In this document: positions 17,239 to 26,053 of the stretch, one piece after another
How the letters are laid out: every line of letters starts with the position of its first letter
Numbering within the stretch: position 1 is the stretch's first letter
NCBI RefSeq assembly: GCF_002904335.1
Contig: NZ_PPHF01000074.1
Coordinates: 1 to 64,000, forward strand
Source of the DNA: Amycolatopsis sp. CA-126428
GTDB taxonomy: Bacteria; Actinomycetota; Actinomycetes; Mycobacteriales; Pseudonocardiaceae
Length of the DNA: 64,000 nucleotides
Direction of reading: 5' to 3'
Notes under the pieces: model-generated
The model's database searches: none
The model's input: the letters and a program-made list of their open reading frames with translations, nothing else
Told to the model about the DNA's origin: nothing
Program-made: the position numbers and the translations under genes

Positions 17239-18696
17239 TCAGCCGTCCACGAGCAGTCCCCGCAGCGGTCCCTGCAGCCGGGCCGCGCGGCGAGAGGCCC
17301 CCGGCAGCAGCACCAGCCGGTGGGTCCGCTGCTCACCCCGGCGTTCCCGCTCGGCCTGCTCTTCGGCCAGCGGCCGCCACAGGTTGTCCACGATGTCCGC
17401 CGGCTCCCGGTCGGCCAGCTCCGCCACCGGACGCCCGAGGTGCTCGGCCCACAACCGCAGCCGGGTGTCCCGGACCACCTCGGGGTCGTCGGTCGCGATG
17501 TTCACCTCGGTGTCGTTGAACAGCGAATGCTCGTTCAGGTTCGCCGAGCCCACGGTGAGCCACGAGTCGTCCACGAGGCCGAGCTTCGCGTGGACGTACA
17601 CCGGGGCCGCGGAGTCACCGTCGTGGGCGCTGATCGTCGTGGCCAGCAGGCGGTGGTGGCCGTCGTCGGCGTCGAGCAGCCGGCCCAGCTGGCCGCGGGT
17701 GGTGTCCGAGCCGTTGCTCGGCTTGCGCGGCAGCAGCAGGACCACGCGGAACTCCTCGGACGGCGGGTTCCGCAGCTTGTCGAGCAGCACCTCGGCGATC
17801 TCCGGCGACCACAGGAACTGGTTCTCCAGGTAGATCAGCCGCTGGGCCGAGCGCAGCGCGCGCAGGTAGCCGTCGAGGACGGTGAACTCGCCCTTCGGCA
17901 GGAAGTCGTAGGTGTCGTTCGGCACGGTCCGCAGCAGCTGGACGCGGCTGCCGCCGGCCGGTGCCGGGACCGCCGGCTGCGGCAGGTCCTCGCCCGCCAC
18001 CTCGGTCCACCGCCGCCGGAAGTGGTCGGCGACATCGGCGACGACCGGTCCGTCGAGCCGCGCCATCAGGTCGTGCCACCCGATCGGCCGCGGCGGGTGG
18101 TCCGGGCTGTCGTGCCGGTCGCCTTCCAGCGCGGTGAGGTCCACCCCGCCGACGAACGCGACGGCGTCGTCGACGATCACCAGCTTCTCGTGGTGGCAGT
18201 GCATCGTCCGCTCACGGGCATCCAGCACGCACCGCACGTCGGTGCCCTCGGTGAACTTCCGCTGTTCGGACCGCGCCAGCTTCCGCGACGGCTGGAACGC
18301 CGGAAAGGGCGGACCGGCCCACAGCAGCACCCGCACCTCGACCCCCCGCCCGGCGGCCTCGGCGAGCAGTGCCCGCAGGGTGGGCGACCCGGGCTCCCGC
18401 GTCAGCCGGAAGTCGGCGCTGGCGTGCCAGTTGGCGATGTGGATGTGCGATTTCGCCGACCGGATGGCCTCGGCAACGGCGGGCAGCGACTCCTCGCCGT
18501 CGATCAGCACCCGCACGCGGTTGCCGTCCCGGACCGGAGCCCGGCCGCCGAGCGGGTCTTGCGCCCCGCCGGATTCGAGGACAGCACCCCAGCCGAGCCG
18601 GTGCAGCCGCCGCCGGTGGTGGGCGCACAGGACACCCTCGAGCCCGTCGCCCAGCCGTCCGTCCACCTTGTCCAGAAACGTCTTCACCCGTCCCAT
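17239..18696 (-). CDS. Phospholipase D-like protein with two HKD motifs
   Basis: 485 residues. Two HxK(x4)D motifs are complete: HHEKLVIVDDAVAFVGG near 170 and HAKLGLVDDSWLTVGSANLNEHS near 385, forming the paired active site of the PLD superfamily. No signal peptide or membrane segment is evident. Members include cardiolipin synthase-like enzymes, phospholipases and PLD nucleases. The divergent neighbour is a NACHT-LRR protein 66 bases away; a functional link is possible but unproven. Confidence 0.88.
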   Translation of the reverse strand: MGRVKTFLDKVDGRLGDGLEGVLCAHHRRRLHRLGWGAVLESGGAQDPLGGRAPVRDGNRVRVLIDGEESLPAVAEAIRSAKSHIHIANWHASADFRLTREPGSPTLRALLAEAAGRGVEVRVLLWAGPPFPAFQPSRKLARSEQRKFTEGTDVRCVLDARERTMHCHHEKLVIVDDAVAFVGGVDLTALEGDRHDSPDHPPRPIGWHDLMARLDGPVVADVADHFRRRWTEVAGEDLPQPAVPAPAGGSRVQLLRTVPNDTYDFLPKGEFTVLDGYLRALRSAQRLIYLENQFLWSPEIAEVLLDKLRNPPSEEFRVVLLLPRKPSNGSDTTRGQLGRLLDADDGHHRLLATTISAHDGDSAAPVYVHAKLGLVDDSWLTVGSANLNEHSLFNDTEVNIATDDPEVVRDTRLRLWAEHLGRPVAELADREPADIVDNLWRPLAEEQAERERRGEQRTHRLVLLPGASRRAARLQGPLRGLLVDG

Positions 18697-18762
18697 ATCA
18701 CTACAGATCGGCCCGGCCCGCCGTGCAGTAACAGCGAGTGATCCGGTGGCGACTCGAATTCC

Positions 18763-21700
18763 ATGGAGCCTTTGGTGTTCAAGGTGGGTTCAACCGTCGT
18801 GAGCTCCGCCGTCAAGTCGTGGCTCACCAGCCGCAAGAGCGGGCTCGAGCGCGAGAGCTCGCTGTCGGAGCTGGTGCAGGCGCGGGTGGGAGGCGGCTTC
18901 TCCCGCCGGCGCTTCGACCGGGAAGTCGAAGCGCTGGTCGACGTCGTGTCCGAGCGACTGCTGCTGTTGTGCCGGCAGGAAGTCCCGAACCTCGACGACG
19001 GCGAGCGGTCGGCGGCTTTGGCGGAGGTCGCGTCCGCCTTCGAACGGGCCGATCTGGCCGACGCCGACTTGTTCGAGGCCGACGTCGACCCGGCCCAGCT
19101 CGCGCACCGCCTCCGCGCCACCTTGCCGGACGCGGCGGAACGCGCGGGTTTGAGTGAGGCCGCGACGTGGTTCTACCGCCGGGTCCTCGAGGAGTGCTGC
19201 GGCTACTACGTCCGCCTGGTCGTGCACCTGACGCCGTTCGCGGCCAGGGCCGGTGCGGAACTGCTCGGCCGGGTCTCGGGCCTGGCCGACCAGCTCGAAC
19301 GGGTCCTCAACCGGCTACCGGCGCCTTCCCTGATGGCGCCCGACGGCACCGCGTCGGACACGGCGTTCCGCGCCCGGTACCTGCGCCAGATCAGCGAGAC
19401 CCTGGACGACCTGGAGCTCTTCGGCGTCGACACCCGCAGCTACCGGCTCCGCACGACGCTGAGCGTCGCCTACGTGAGCCTGACCGTCCGCGGCACCGGT
19501 GCGGACTCCCGCGGACCCGCCCACGAGATGCTGTCGTGGCGGGCCGATGCGGTCCGCGGCCAGGACGGCTCCGTCCGTGCCGAGCGAGCGCTGGCGACGG
19601 CCGGCCGGCTCCTGATCCGTGGCGAAGCCGGCTCCGGCAAGTCGACCCTGCTGCGATGGCTCGCGGTCAACGCCGCGCGCGGCACGTTCCGCGACGAGCT
19701 GGCCGGGCTGAACGGGTACGTCCCGTTCCTGATCAAGTTGCGTAGCTACTCCGGCCGGCGGCTGCCTTCGCCGGAGGAGTTCCTCGACGGGACGGCGCAG
19801 GTGTTGACCGCCCTCATGCCGTCGGCCTGGGTCCACCGCCGGCTCGCGTCGGGGCGCGCGCTCGTCCTCGTCGACGGTGTCGACGAACTCACCGCCGACG
19901 AGCGAGGGGCGGTCCGTGCTTGGCTCAAAGACCTGTGCCGGGCTTTCCCCGAAGCCAGGCTGGTCCTCACGTCCCGGCCGTCCGCGGCCGCTGAGACGTG
20001 GTTGAGCGCGGAGGGGTTCGGTTCGGCCTGGATCGAGCACATGAGCCAGGCCGACGTGCGCGCGCTTGTCCGGCACTGGCACCAGGCGGTACGCGACGCC
20101 GGGAGCATGCCGTGCACCGAAGAGGAGCTTCCGCGGTACGAAGGAGCACTGCTCAGCCGTCTGGACGGCAACGCCCACCTGAGGGCTCTCTCGACCACAC
20201 CGCTGTTGTGCGCGATGTTGTGCGCCCTGAACCTGGACCGTGCCTCTTTCCTGCCGCGCAACCGGCTCGAGCTCTACGTCACCGCCCTGTCGATGTTGCT
20301 GGAGCGGCGCGACGCGGAGCGGCGCATCCCCACCTCGCTGAAGATCGGTGACAAGGAAAGCCGCCAGCTGCTTCGGCACCTGGCTTGGCGCCTCTCGGTG
20401 AACGGCCGGTCCGAGCTGAGCAGGGAGGAAGCGCTCAGGCGCGTCACCGAACGGCTCGCCACCATGCCGCGGGTCGACCACGACGCCGACGACCTGCTCG
20501 AACACCTCGTGCAGCGCAGTGGGATCGTCCGCGAGCCGACACCGGGCCGGATCGACTTCGTGCACCGCACGTTCCAGGAGTTCCTGACCGCGGAGGAGGC
20601 CGCGGACCAGGGGGACGTCGGCCTGCTGGTGCAGAACGCGCACCTGGACCAGTGGCGGGACATCGTCGTGATGGCCGCGGGCCTGGCCAACGCGCCGCTG
20701 CGCGAGCAACTGTTCACGGGTCTGTTCGACCGGGCCGACGCGGAACCGAGAACGCGACGCAAGCTCCGGCTCCTCGCCGCGGCGGCGACTGAGTCCGCGC
20801 CTGTTCTCACGACCGAGCTCGCCGAACGCATGGAGAGTTCCCTGGCCGCGCTGATCCCGCCGCGGGGAAAAGCCGAAGCCCGGTCCCTGGCCGCCGGCGG
20901 AGAAGTCCTGCTGCCGCGGCTGCTCGATACACCGGCCGACCTTTCGGAGGCCGCGGCAGCGGCCACCGTCCGGACCGCGGCGTTGATCAACGGCCCGGAA
21001 GCGTGGCCGGTACTGGAGAGGTTCAGCCGCGACCCGAGGCCGGGAGTGCAGAAGGAGTTGATCGCGGCCTGGCGTTACTTCGATCCGGACGAGTACGCCG
21101 CACGCGTCCTCGCCGACGCGCCATTGCTGGACGGGCACGTGTGGATCGAGGATCAGGCGCTCTTGCCCGCAGTCCACCGACTTCGCCACCTGGGCAACCT
21201 GACAATCGATCTTCGCGATCTCACGGACTTGGAAGTGCTGACGCGGCTACCGTGCCTGCGTGGTGCCCAACTTGCCGGCGCCTTCGAAGACCTCGCTCCG
21301 CTGACACGGTGCACCGACTTGGAATCGGTGTTGCTGGCGCCTCACGGCGCGGTCGATGCCCATGTCCTCATCGGTGTGCCGAAACTGCGCCACCTGTACT
21401 TCTACCCCGGGGTCGGGCCGCCGACAGACCTCGAGATTTTCCGGCCTATGACGGGCCTGGTTTCCTTGGCATTACAGTGGCTCGAAGAGGTGAGCGACTT
21501 CTCCGCGCTCGGCGACCTGGAGGCACTGACCTCGCTGAGCCTCTATCATTATCCTGAAGGCGCGGACTTCGGGTTCCTCCGCAATTTGGCGGCTCTTCGA
21601 TCGCTGGATATCGGGGAAGCCCCCGAAGGGGTGGGACTGGGCATCCGGGGTGGTTTGCGTCAACTGGCCAAGGATGCCCCCGGAATCGACAAGCTGGGAT

Positions 21701-22038
21701 TCCTGGATGTTCGCCCCCTCGGCGAACTCGGCGAGCTCTCGCGCTTTCCCGCCTTGGAGAGGCTGTCCCTCCGCCGCTGCCAGGTCGAGGACCTCACTCC
21801 GCTTTCCACCGTGAGAGGACTTCGAACTCTCGAGGTATTGACGCCGGTCGACCCGAACTGGTGGGCGCAGATCGCGCGGATGAACCAGCTCACCACCTTG
21901 GACATCATGTCGATTCGCGGGGATCGAGGGGATATCGATCTTTCCGAGCTGGGTGACGCCAAGCTGACCGTGCGAACCTACGCCGACCGACATCGAATCG
22001 TCGGCGCAGGCCCGGGAATCAAGGTGAAATCACGCTGA
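18763..22038 (+). CDS. NACHT-domain STAND NTPase with C-terminal leucine-rich repeats
   Basis: 1091 residues. The N-terminal ~280 residues are helical and begin MEPLVFKVGSTVVSSAVKSW, the style of NACHT N-terminal helical domains. The NACHT core has Walker A GEAGSGKST (287-295, Lys293) and Walker B LVLVDGVDEL (367-376), then sensor-like LVLTSRPS and a winged-helix region ending FVHRTFQEFLTAEEA. A helical linker leads to about eight irregular LRRs from about residue 810 (e.g. LTDLEVLTRL, FPALERLSLRRC). Bacterial NACHT proteins of this build have shown antiphage activity. No separate catalytic effector is recognisable. No Shine-Dalgarno is visible at the ATG. Confidence 0.92.
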   Translation: MEPLVFKVGSTVVSSAVKSWLTSRKSGLERESSLSELVQARVGGGFSRRRFDREVEALVDVVSERLLLLCRQEVPNLDDGERSAALAEVASAFERADLADADLFEADVDPAQLAHRLRATLPDAAERAGLSEAATWFYRRVLEECCGYYVRLVVHLTPFAARAGAELLGRVSGLADQLERVLNRLPAPSLMAPDGTASDTAFRARYLRQISETLDDLELFGVDTRSYRLRTTLSVAYVSLTVRGTGADSRGPAHEMLSWRADAVRGQDGSVRAERALATAGRLLIRGEAGSGKSTLLRWLAVNAARGTFRDELAGLNGYVPFLIKLRSYSGRRLPSPEEFLDGTAQVLTALMPSAWVHRRLASGRALVLVDGVDELTADERGAVRAWLKDLCRAFPEARLVLTSRPSAAAETWLSAEGFGSAWIEHMSQADVRALVRHWHQAVRDAGSMPCTEEELPRYEGALLSRLDGNAHLRALSTTPLLCAMLCALNLDRASFLPRNRLELYVTALSMLLERRDAERRIPTSLKIGDKESRQLLRHLAWRLSVNGRSELSREEALRRVTERLATMPRVDHDADDLLEHLVQRSGIVREPTPGRIDFVHRTFQEFLTAEEAADQGDVGLLVQNAHLDQWRDIVVMAAGLANAPLREQLFTGLFDRADAEPRTRRKLRLLAAAATESAPVLTTELAERMESSLAALIPPRGKAEARSLAAGGEVLLPRLLDTPADLSEAAAAATVRTAALINGPEAWPVLERFSRDPRPGVQKELIAAWRYFDPDEYAARVLADAPLLDGHVWIEDQALLPAVHRLRHLGNLTIDLRDLTDLEVLTRLPCLRGAQLAGAFEDLAPLTRCTDLESVLLAPHGAVDAHVLIGVPKLRHLYFYPGVGPPTDLEIFRPMTGLVSLALQWLEEVSDFSALGDLEALTSLSLYHYPEGADFGFLRNLAALRSLDIGEAPEGVGLGIRGGLRQLAKDAPGIDKLGFLDVRPLGELGELSRFPALERLSLRRCQVEDLTPLSTVRGLRTLEVLTPVDPNWWAQIARMNQLTTLDIMSIRGDRGDIDLSELGDAKLTVRTYADRHRIVGAGPGIKVKSR

Positions 22039-22045
22039 GCCTTCG

Positions 22046-22963
22046 TCAGAGGTCGAGCACCAGCCGCGGCGAGCGGGCGCGGGACACGCACAGCATCATC
22101 ACCTCGTTCTCCAGCCGTTCATCCGCGGTCAGCACCGAGTCCCGGTGGTCCGGGGTCCCGCCGAGCACGCCCGTCTCGCAGGTGCCGCACGTGCCCTCCC
22201 GGCACGACGACAGCACCGTCACCCCGGCTTCCTCGACCACCTCGAGGATCGACCGGTCCGCGGGCACCGGCAGCACCCGCCCCGACCCGGCCAGCTCCAC
22301 CTCGAACGCCGTGCGCGCCCCCTCGTCCAGCCGAGCGGTGAAGCGCTCGACGTGCAGATCCGCCGGCCCGAGTGCCTCGACCGCGGCCAGCAGCGGTTCC
22401 GGCCCGCAGCAGTACACCGCCGTGCCGGGCTGGGCCGCGGCCAGCAGGGTCGGCAGGTCCAGCAGGCCGTGTTCGTCCTGGGGCCGGAACAACACCCGGT
22501 CGCCGTGGCGCGAAAGCTCTTCGGTGAACGCCATCGACCCGCGAGTCCGGCCGCCGTAGACCAGTTGCCAGTCGCGGCCGGCCGCGGTGACCCGGTCGAG
22601 CATCGGCAGGATCGGCGTGATGCCGATGCCGCCCGCGATGAACAGGTAGCGCTCGGCGTCGACCAGCGCGAAGTGGTTGCGGGGCCCGTCCACCTGAAGA
22701 AGATCCCCGGCGAGCAGCGAGTCGTGCACGTACGCCGAGCCGCCGCGGCCGTCGGGCTCCCGCAGCACCGCCACCTGGTATGCCGACGTGTCCGACGGGT
22801 CGCCGCACAGGGAGTACTGCCGCACGAAGCCGGGCAGGTGGAGGTCGAGGTGGGCCCCTGGCTCCCAGGCCGGGAGCACGCCACCGCCGGGGGCGCGGAG
22901 GGTCAGGCGGACGACGCCGTCGGCCGGCTTTTCCTTGCGGTCCACCAGGAGTTCGAGGGTCAT
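22046..22963 (-). CDS. Rieske-oxygenase reductase, ferredoxin-NADP reductase fold with 2Fe-2S domain
   Basis: 305 residues. A flavin domain (RQYSLCGDP), an NAD(P) domain (FIAGGIGITPILPML, VYCCGPEPLL) and a C-terminal plant-type ferredoxin domain (SSCREGTCGTCETGVLGG plus a late MLCVSRA cysteine) match VanB/phthalate dioxygenase reductases. It passes electrons from NAD(P)H via flavin to the oxygenase encoded two genes upstream. ATG 22963 overlaps the stop of the small ORF (ATGA) and follows AAGGA. Confidence 0.93.
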   Translation of the reverse strand: MTLELLVDRKEKPADGVVRLTLRAPGGGVLPAWEPGAHLDLHLPGFVRQYSLCGDPSDTSAYQVAVLREPDGRGGSAYVHDSLLAGDLLQVDGPRNHFALVDAERYLFIAGGIGITPILPMLDRVTAAGRDWQLVYGGRTRGSMAFTEELSRHGDRVLFRPQDEHGLLDLPTLLAAAQPGTAVYCCGPEPLLAAVEALGPADLHVERFTARLDEGARTAFEVELAGSGRVLPVPADRSILEVVEEAGVTVLSSCREGTCGTCETGVLGGTPDHRDSVLTADERLENEVMMLCVSRARSPRLVLDL

Positions 22964-23121
22964 GAGTGTCCTTCGGGGTGGGCGAGCAGCCAGTCCCACA
23001 GCTGCACGGGGTCTTCGAACTCGCGCTCGGCGCCGCAGTGGCAGACCGCGCGCAGCCGGTCGGTGCCGAGCACCCAGTGGATCCGGTGGACGCGGTCCCC
23101 GGCGAGCATCGGCCGGTTCAC
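22960..23121 (-). CDS. Small 53-residue Cys/His protein between oxygenase and reductase
   Basis: The GTG at 23121 overlaps the oxygenase stop (GTGA), and the stop at 22960 overlaps the reductase ATG (ATGA). The reading is VNRPMLAGDRVHRIHW..., then LRAVCHCGAEREF, then LWDWLLAHPEGHS. Two cysteines in CHC and several histidines could bind a metal, but no known fold is recognised. Perfect packing on both sides with no frame gap argues it is real and made in step with its partners. A role as assembly factor or small subunit for the oxygenase is a guess. Confidence 0.75.
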   Translation of the reverse strand: MNRPMLAGDRVHRIHWVLGTDRLRAVCHCGAEREFEDPVQLWDWLLAHPEGHS

Positions 23122-24158
23122 GACGTCACCGGCGCAACCATCCGCTGCAGCATCCGGCGGGCCGCCAGGCCGCCGGTGTCGATGTTGATCGACAGCTCCT
23201 GGTACCCCTCCGGTTCGGTGGCGATCACCCGCTCCAGGACGTCGAGGGCTTCGACGTCCTGCAGCACCACCGTGCGGTTGTTCTCCGCCAGGAACGCCGA
23301 CACGCCTTCGTCGTCGAGCGCGAAGTCCCGGGCCACCGCCCAGAAGTCGTGCGTGGAGTGCTCGGTCTCGGGCGTGATCGCGTAGACGACCTCGACGTGG
23401 AAGGCGTCCGGGTCGCTGCCGTCCGGGTTCGGCACGGACCCGACCGGCGCGATGCGGCTGTGCAGCTTGTACAGGCACGGCGGGGTGTACTCGATGTCCT
23501 GCCAGCGCGTGATGCGGCCCTCCAGGCCGGTCGACTTGGCGTAGAAGGGCGGACACGCCGCGTCGGCCATGTGCCGCGAGACGTAGACGACGCCGGCCTC
23601 CTCGTCGACCTCGGTCGTGATCGGCGTTTCGGCGACCTCCGGCGTGCCGATGTAGCCGCCGTGCAGGTAGGTTTCGTGGGACAGGTCCAGCAGGTTGTCC
23701 ACCAGCAGCGAGTACCGCGCCTTCAGCGGCTCCAGCCCGCAGACCGTGGTGTAGTCCGGCGAGGCGAGCCAGGGCGCCCGCGGAATCGCGGCCGCGTCGG
23801 CCTTCGCCGGGTCGCCGATGAACACCCAGACGAAGGAGTCCTGTTCCACCAGCGGGTAGTGCGTCAGCCGCGCGGTCCGCGGCACCCGGGTCTGCCCGGG
23901 CACGGCCACGCACTTGCCGTCCACGCCGTAGGTGAAGCCGTGGTAGCCGCAGATGACCTGGTCGTCGACCAGCCGCGAAGGCGCCTGCGACAACGGGAAC
24001 CGCCGGTGCACGCACCGGTCGGCCATCGCGGTGACGCTCCCGTCGCGGGTCCGCCAGAACAGGATCGGTTCGCCGCAGATGGTGCGGCCGAACAACTCGG
24101 CGCCGATCTCCGAGCCGTAGGCGGCGACGTACCACTGGTCGCGGGGAATGGCGCTCAT
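23118..24158 (-). CDS. Rieske 2Fe-2S ring-hydroxylating oxygenase (VanA-like)
   Basis: 346 residues. The Rieske cluster ligands are visible as CVHRRFP and VICGYHGFTYG (Cys-X-His with Cys-X2-His) in the first 120 residues. The catalytic mononuclear-iron half follows, with the LLVDNLLDLSHETYLH segment typical of vanillate demethylase oxygenases. It would hydroxylate or O-demethylate an aromatic substrate; which one is not visible. It is the first of three overlapping genes ending in its reductase. GAAAGGA precedes the ATG. Confidence 0.94.
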   Translation of the reverse strand: MSAIPRDQWYVAAYGSEIGAELFGRTICGEPILFWRTRDGSVTAMADRCVHRRFPLSQAPSRLVDDQVICGYHGFTYGVDGKCVAVPGQTRVPRTARLTHYPLVEQDSFVWVFIGDPAKADAAAIPRAPWLASPDYTTVCGLEPLKARYSLLVDNLLDLSHETYLHGGYIGTPEVAETPITTEVDEEAGVVYVSRHMADAACPPFYAKSTGLEGRITRWQDIEYTPPCLYKLHSRIAPVGSVPNPDGSDPDAFHVEVVYAITPETEHSTHDFWAVARDFALDDEGVSAFLAENNRTVVLQDVEALDVLERVIATEPEGYQELSINIDTGGLAARRMLQRMVAPVTS

Positions 24159-24170
24159 CGGGGACGTCCT

Positions 24171-24220
24171 TTCGTGGTGGGCCGGGTCACAGCCTGGGGG
24201 AACGGCCCCGGCACCACGAA
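24171..24220. promoter_or_regulatory. Long-spaced inverted repeat before the Rieske operon
   Basis: TTCGTGGTG (24171-24179) and CACCACGAA (24212-24220) are exact 9-bp complements, with an extra CCGGG/CCCGG pair inside. The element fills the 70-base gap between the IclR stop and the oxygenase start. It could be paired operator half sites or an RNA hairpin that trims read-through. Confidence 0.35.
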
Positions 24221-24228
24221 GGGCTATT

Positions 24229-24993
24229 TCATAAGATGGAAAGCGCTCGGGAAATCGCGCGGGCGCTGGTCATGACCAGCGGAGCGAGCGCGTGCGGCGA
24301 CACGCTCCCGTGCCGCACGACGAGCGACACCGCCGCGACGACCTGGCCCCGCGCGTCGTGGATCGGCGCGCCGACCGACAGCGCGTCGAGGGTCACTTGG
24401 CGCTCGCTGATGGAGAATCCGTGCGTCCGCACGTCGGCCAGCATGTGCCGCACCCGGTCCGGGTCGGTCACGGTCTCGCTGGTGTACCGGTCGATCGGGC
24501 GGCCGAGCACGTCCTCCTGCACCTCGGCGGGGGCGTGCGCGAGCAGGACGAGCCCGACCCCGGTCGCGGTCAGCGCGAACCGGCCGCCGACGCGGGTCAG
24601 CACCGGGACCGCCCCGGTCCCGGCGATCCGCTCGATGTACACCACCTCGGCGCCTTCGCGGACGGCGAGCTGGACGTTCTCGCGCGTGATCTGCGAGAGG
24701 TCCTCCAGGAATGGCAGGGCGAGCTCCCGCAGGCCGAGGCCCCGCGGCGCGAGCGAGCCCAGCTCCCACAGCCGCAGCCCGACCCGGTAGACGCCGGTGT
24801 CGTCGCGCTCCAGCGCGCCCCACTCGCAGAATTCCCGCAGCAACCGGTGGGCGGTCGCGGCCGGCAGCCCGGTCCGGCGCGCGACCTCGCTCAGCCGCAG
24901 CGCCGGCCGGTCGGGCGAGAAGGCTTCGAGCACCCGCAGCGCGCGCCCCAGCACCGGCCCCGTGGCCCCGGGAACGCGACCTCGACGCGGCAC
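24229..24993 (-). CDS. IclR-family transcriptional regulator
   Basis: 254 residues. An N-terminal winged helix (LRLSEVARRTGLPAATAHRLLREF) is followed by the IclR effector domain (YIERIAGTGAVPVLTRVGGRFALTATGVGLVLLAH, ISERQVTLDALSVGAPI). It starts at GTG 24993 with GGAGG 5 bases upstream. It lies directly upstream of, and in the same direction as, the Rieske oxygenase operon and most likely controls it in response to an aromatic compound. Confidence 0.93.
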   Translation of the reverse strand: MPRRGRVPGATGPVLGRALRVLEAFSPDRPALRLSEVARRTGLPAATAHRLLREFCEWGALERDDTGVYRVGLRLWELGSLAPRGLGLRELALPFLEDLSQITRENVQLAVREGAEVVYIERIAGTGAVPVLTRVGGRFALTATGVGLVLLAHAPAEVQEDVLGRPIDRYTSETVTDPDRVRHMLADVRTHGFSISERQVTLDALSVGAPIHDARGQVVAAVSLVVRHGSVSPHALAPLVMTSARAISRALSIL

Positions 24994-25023
24994 GGCGACC
25001 TCCGGCAGGTGTTCGCCTCAGAC

Positions 25024-25965
25024 TCAGAGGTCCACAATGCCCCGTGCCGCCCGGCGGGCGGCGGTGGCGTCGCGACGTTCCTCGAACCGGGACGCCTGGC
25101 TGTCGAGTCCCTTGATGAAGGTGGCGAGTTCCTCCCGCGCGGCCTCGCCGACCGCGCCGAGGCCGGTCAGGTCGAAGACCTTCCAATACCGCAGCAGCGG
25201 CTGGACGACGTCGTCGTGGTGGATGCGGAGGTCGTAGATGCCGGCCTTGGCCATCAGCGCCGCCTTGCGCTGGAAGCTCGGGATCACCGCGCCCGGCATC
25301 GCGAAGTTCAGCACCTCGTCGGTGATCGCGCGCATCATCGCGTCGGGCGAGATCTCCAGCGCCGCCTTGACGAGGTTGCGGTAGAAGACCATGTGGAGGT
25401 TCTCGTCGGTGGACACCCGGGCCAGCAGCCGCTCGGCCAGCGGGTCCTGGGTGTAGCGGCCGGTGTTGCGGTGCGAGAGCCGCGTCGCCAGCTCCTGGAA
25501 CGAGACGTACGCGCAGACGTTCAGCAGCGGCTTGTCGCCGGTGTCGTACCCCGCCTGCATGGTCTCCATCCGCATCCGCTCCAGCTCGACGGGGTCGACG
25601 GCGCGGGTGACCAGCAGGTAGTCGCGGATGCAGATGCCGTGGCGGCCCTCTTCGGCCGTCCACCGGTGCACCCAGGTGCCCCACGCGCCGTCGCGGCCGA
25701 ACGCGCGCTCGATCTCGCGGTGGTAGCTGGGCAGGTTGTCCTCGGTGAGCAGGTTGACCTCGAGGGCCGTGCGGGCGATCGGGGTCACCCGGGACTGCTC
25801 CGGGTCCCACGCCTCCCCGCCTAGTTCGGCGAAGTCGCGCCCCTGGCTCCAGGGGACGTACTCGTGCGGCATCCACTCCTGGGCGGCGGCGAGGTGCCGG
25901 TTGAGGTTCTCTTCGACCGTGCCTTCCAGTTCGTGCAGCAAGCGGGTCGTTTCGGGGACCGGCAT
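25024..25965 (-). CDS. Acyl-[ACP] desaturase (soluble di-iron)
   Basis: 313 residues. The two di-iron EX2H-type motifs are EEGRHGICIRDYL and DENLHMVFYRNL, with a first iron-binding Glu in LTEDNLPSYHRE. The length and soluble nature fit DesA/FAB2-type stearoyl-ACP desaturases, which place a double bond in ACP-bound fatty acids. ATG 25965 has GGAAGGA upstream; a TTG 27 bases earlier is less likely. A 31-bp palindrome lies in its promoter region. Confidence 0.93.
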   Translation of the reverse strand: MPVPETTRLLHELEGTVEENLNRHLAAAQEWMPHEYVPWSQGRDFAELGGEAWDPEQSRVTPIARTALEVNLLTEDNLPSYHREIERAFGRDGAWGTWVHRWTAEEGRHGICIRDYLLVTRAVDPVELERMRMETMQAGYDTGDKPLLNVCAYVSFQELATRLSHRNTGRYTQDPLAERLLARVSTDENLHMVFYRNLVKAALEISPDAMMRAITDEVLNFAMPGAVIPSFQRKAALMAKAGIYDLRIHHDDVVQPLLRYWKVFDLTGLGAVGEAAREELATFIKGLDSQASRFEERRDATAARRAARGIVDL

Positions 25966-25983
25966 AGGGAACGTCCTTCCGTA

Positions 25984-26014
25984 CCTACGCAACCGTAACT
26001 TACGGTGTCGTAGG
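25984..26014 (-). promoter_or_regulatory. 31-bp palindromic operator of the desaturase gene
   Basis: Centred on 25999, the core is ACCGTAA-C-TTACGGT (25992-26006), and CCTACG/CGTAGG extends the symmetry to 25984-26014 with only two mismatched pairs. It lies 19-49 bases upstream of the desaturase start. The size and symmetry fit a TetR-family repressor that controls membrane-lipid unsaturation; no cognate regulator is adjacent. Confidence 0.65.
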
Positions 26015-26053
26015 ATACGACAACGGACGCGGGCGCCGGGTGGTTCCCGGGGC

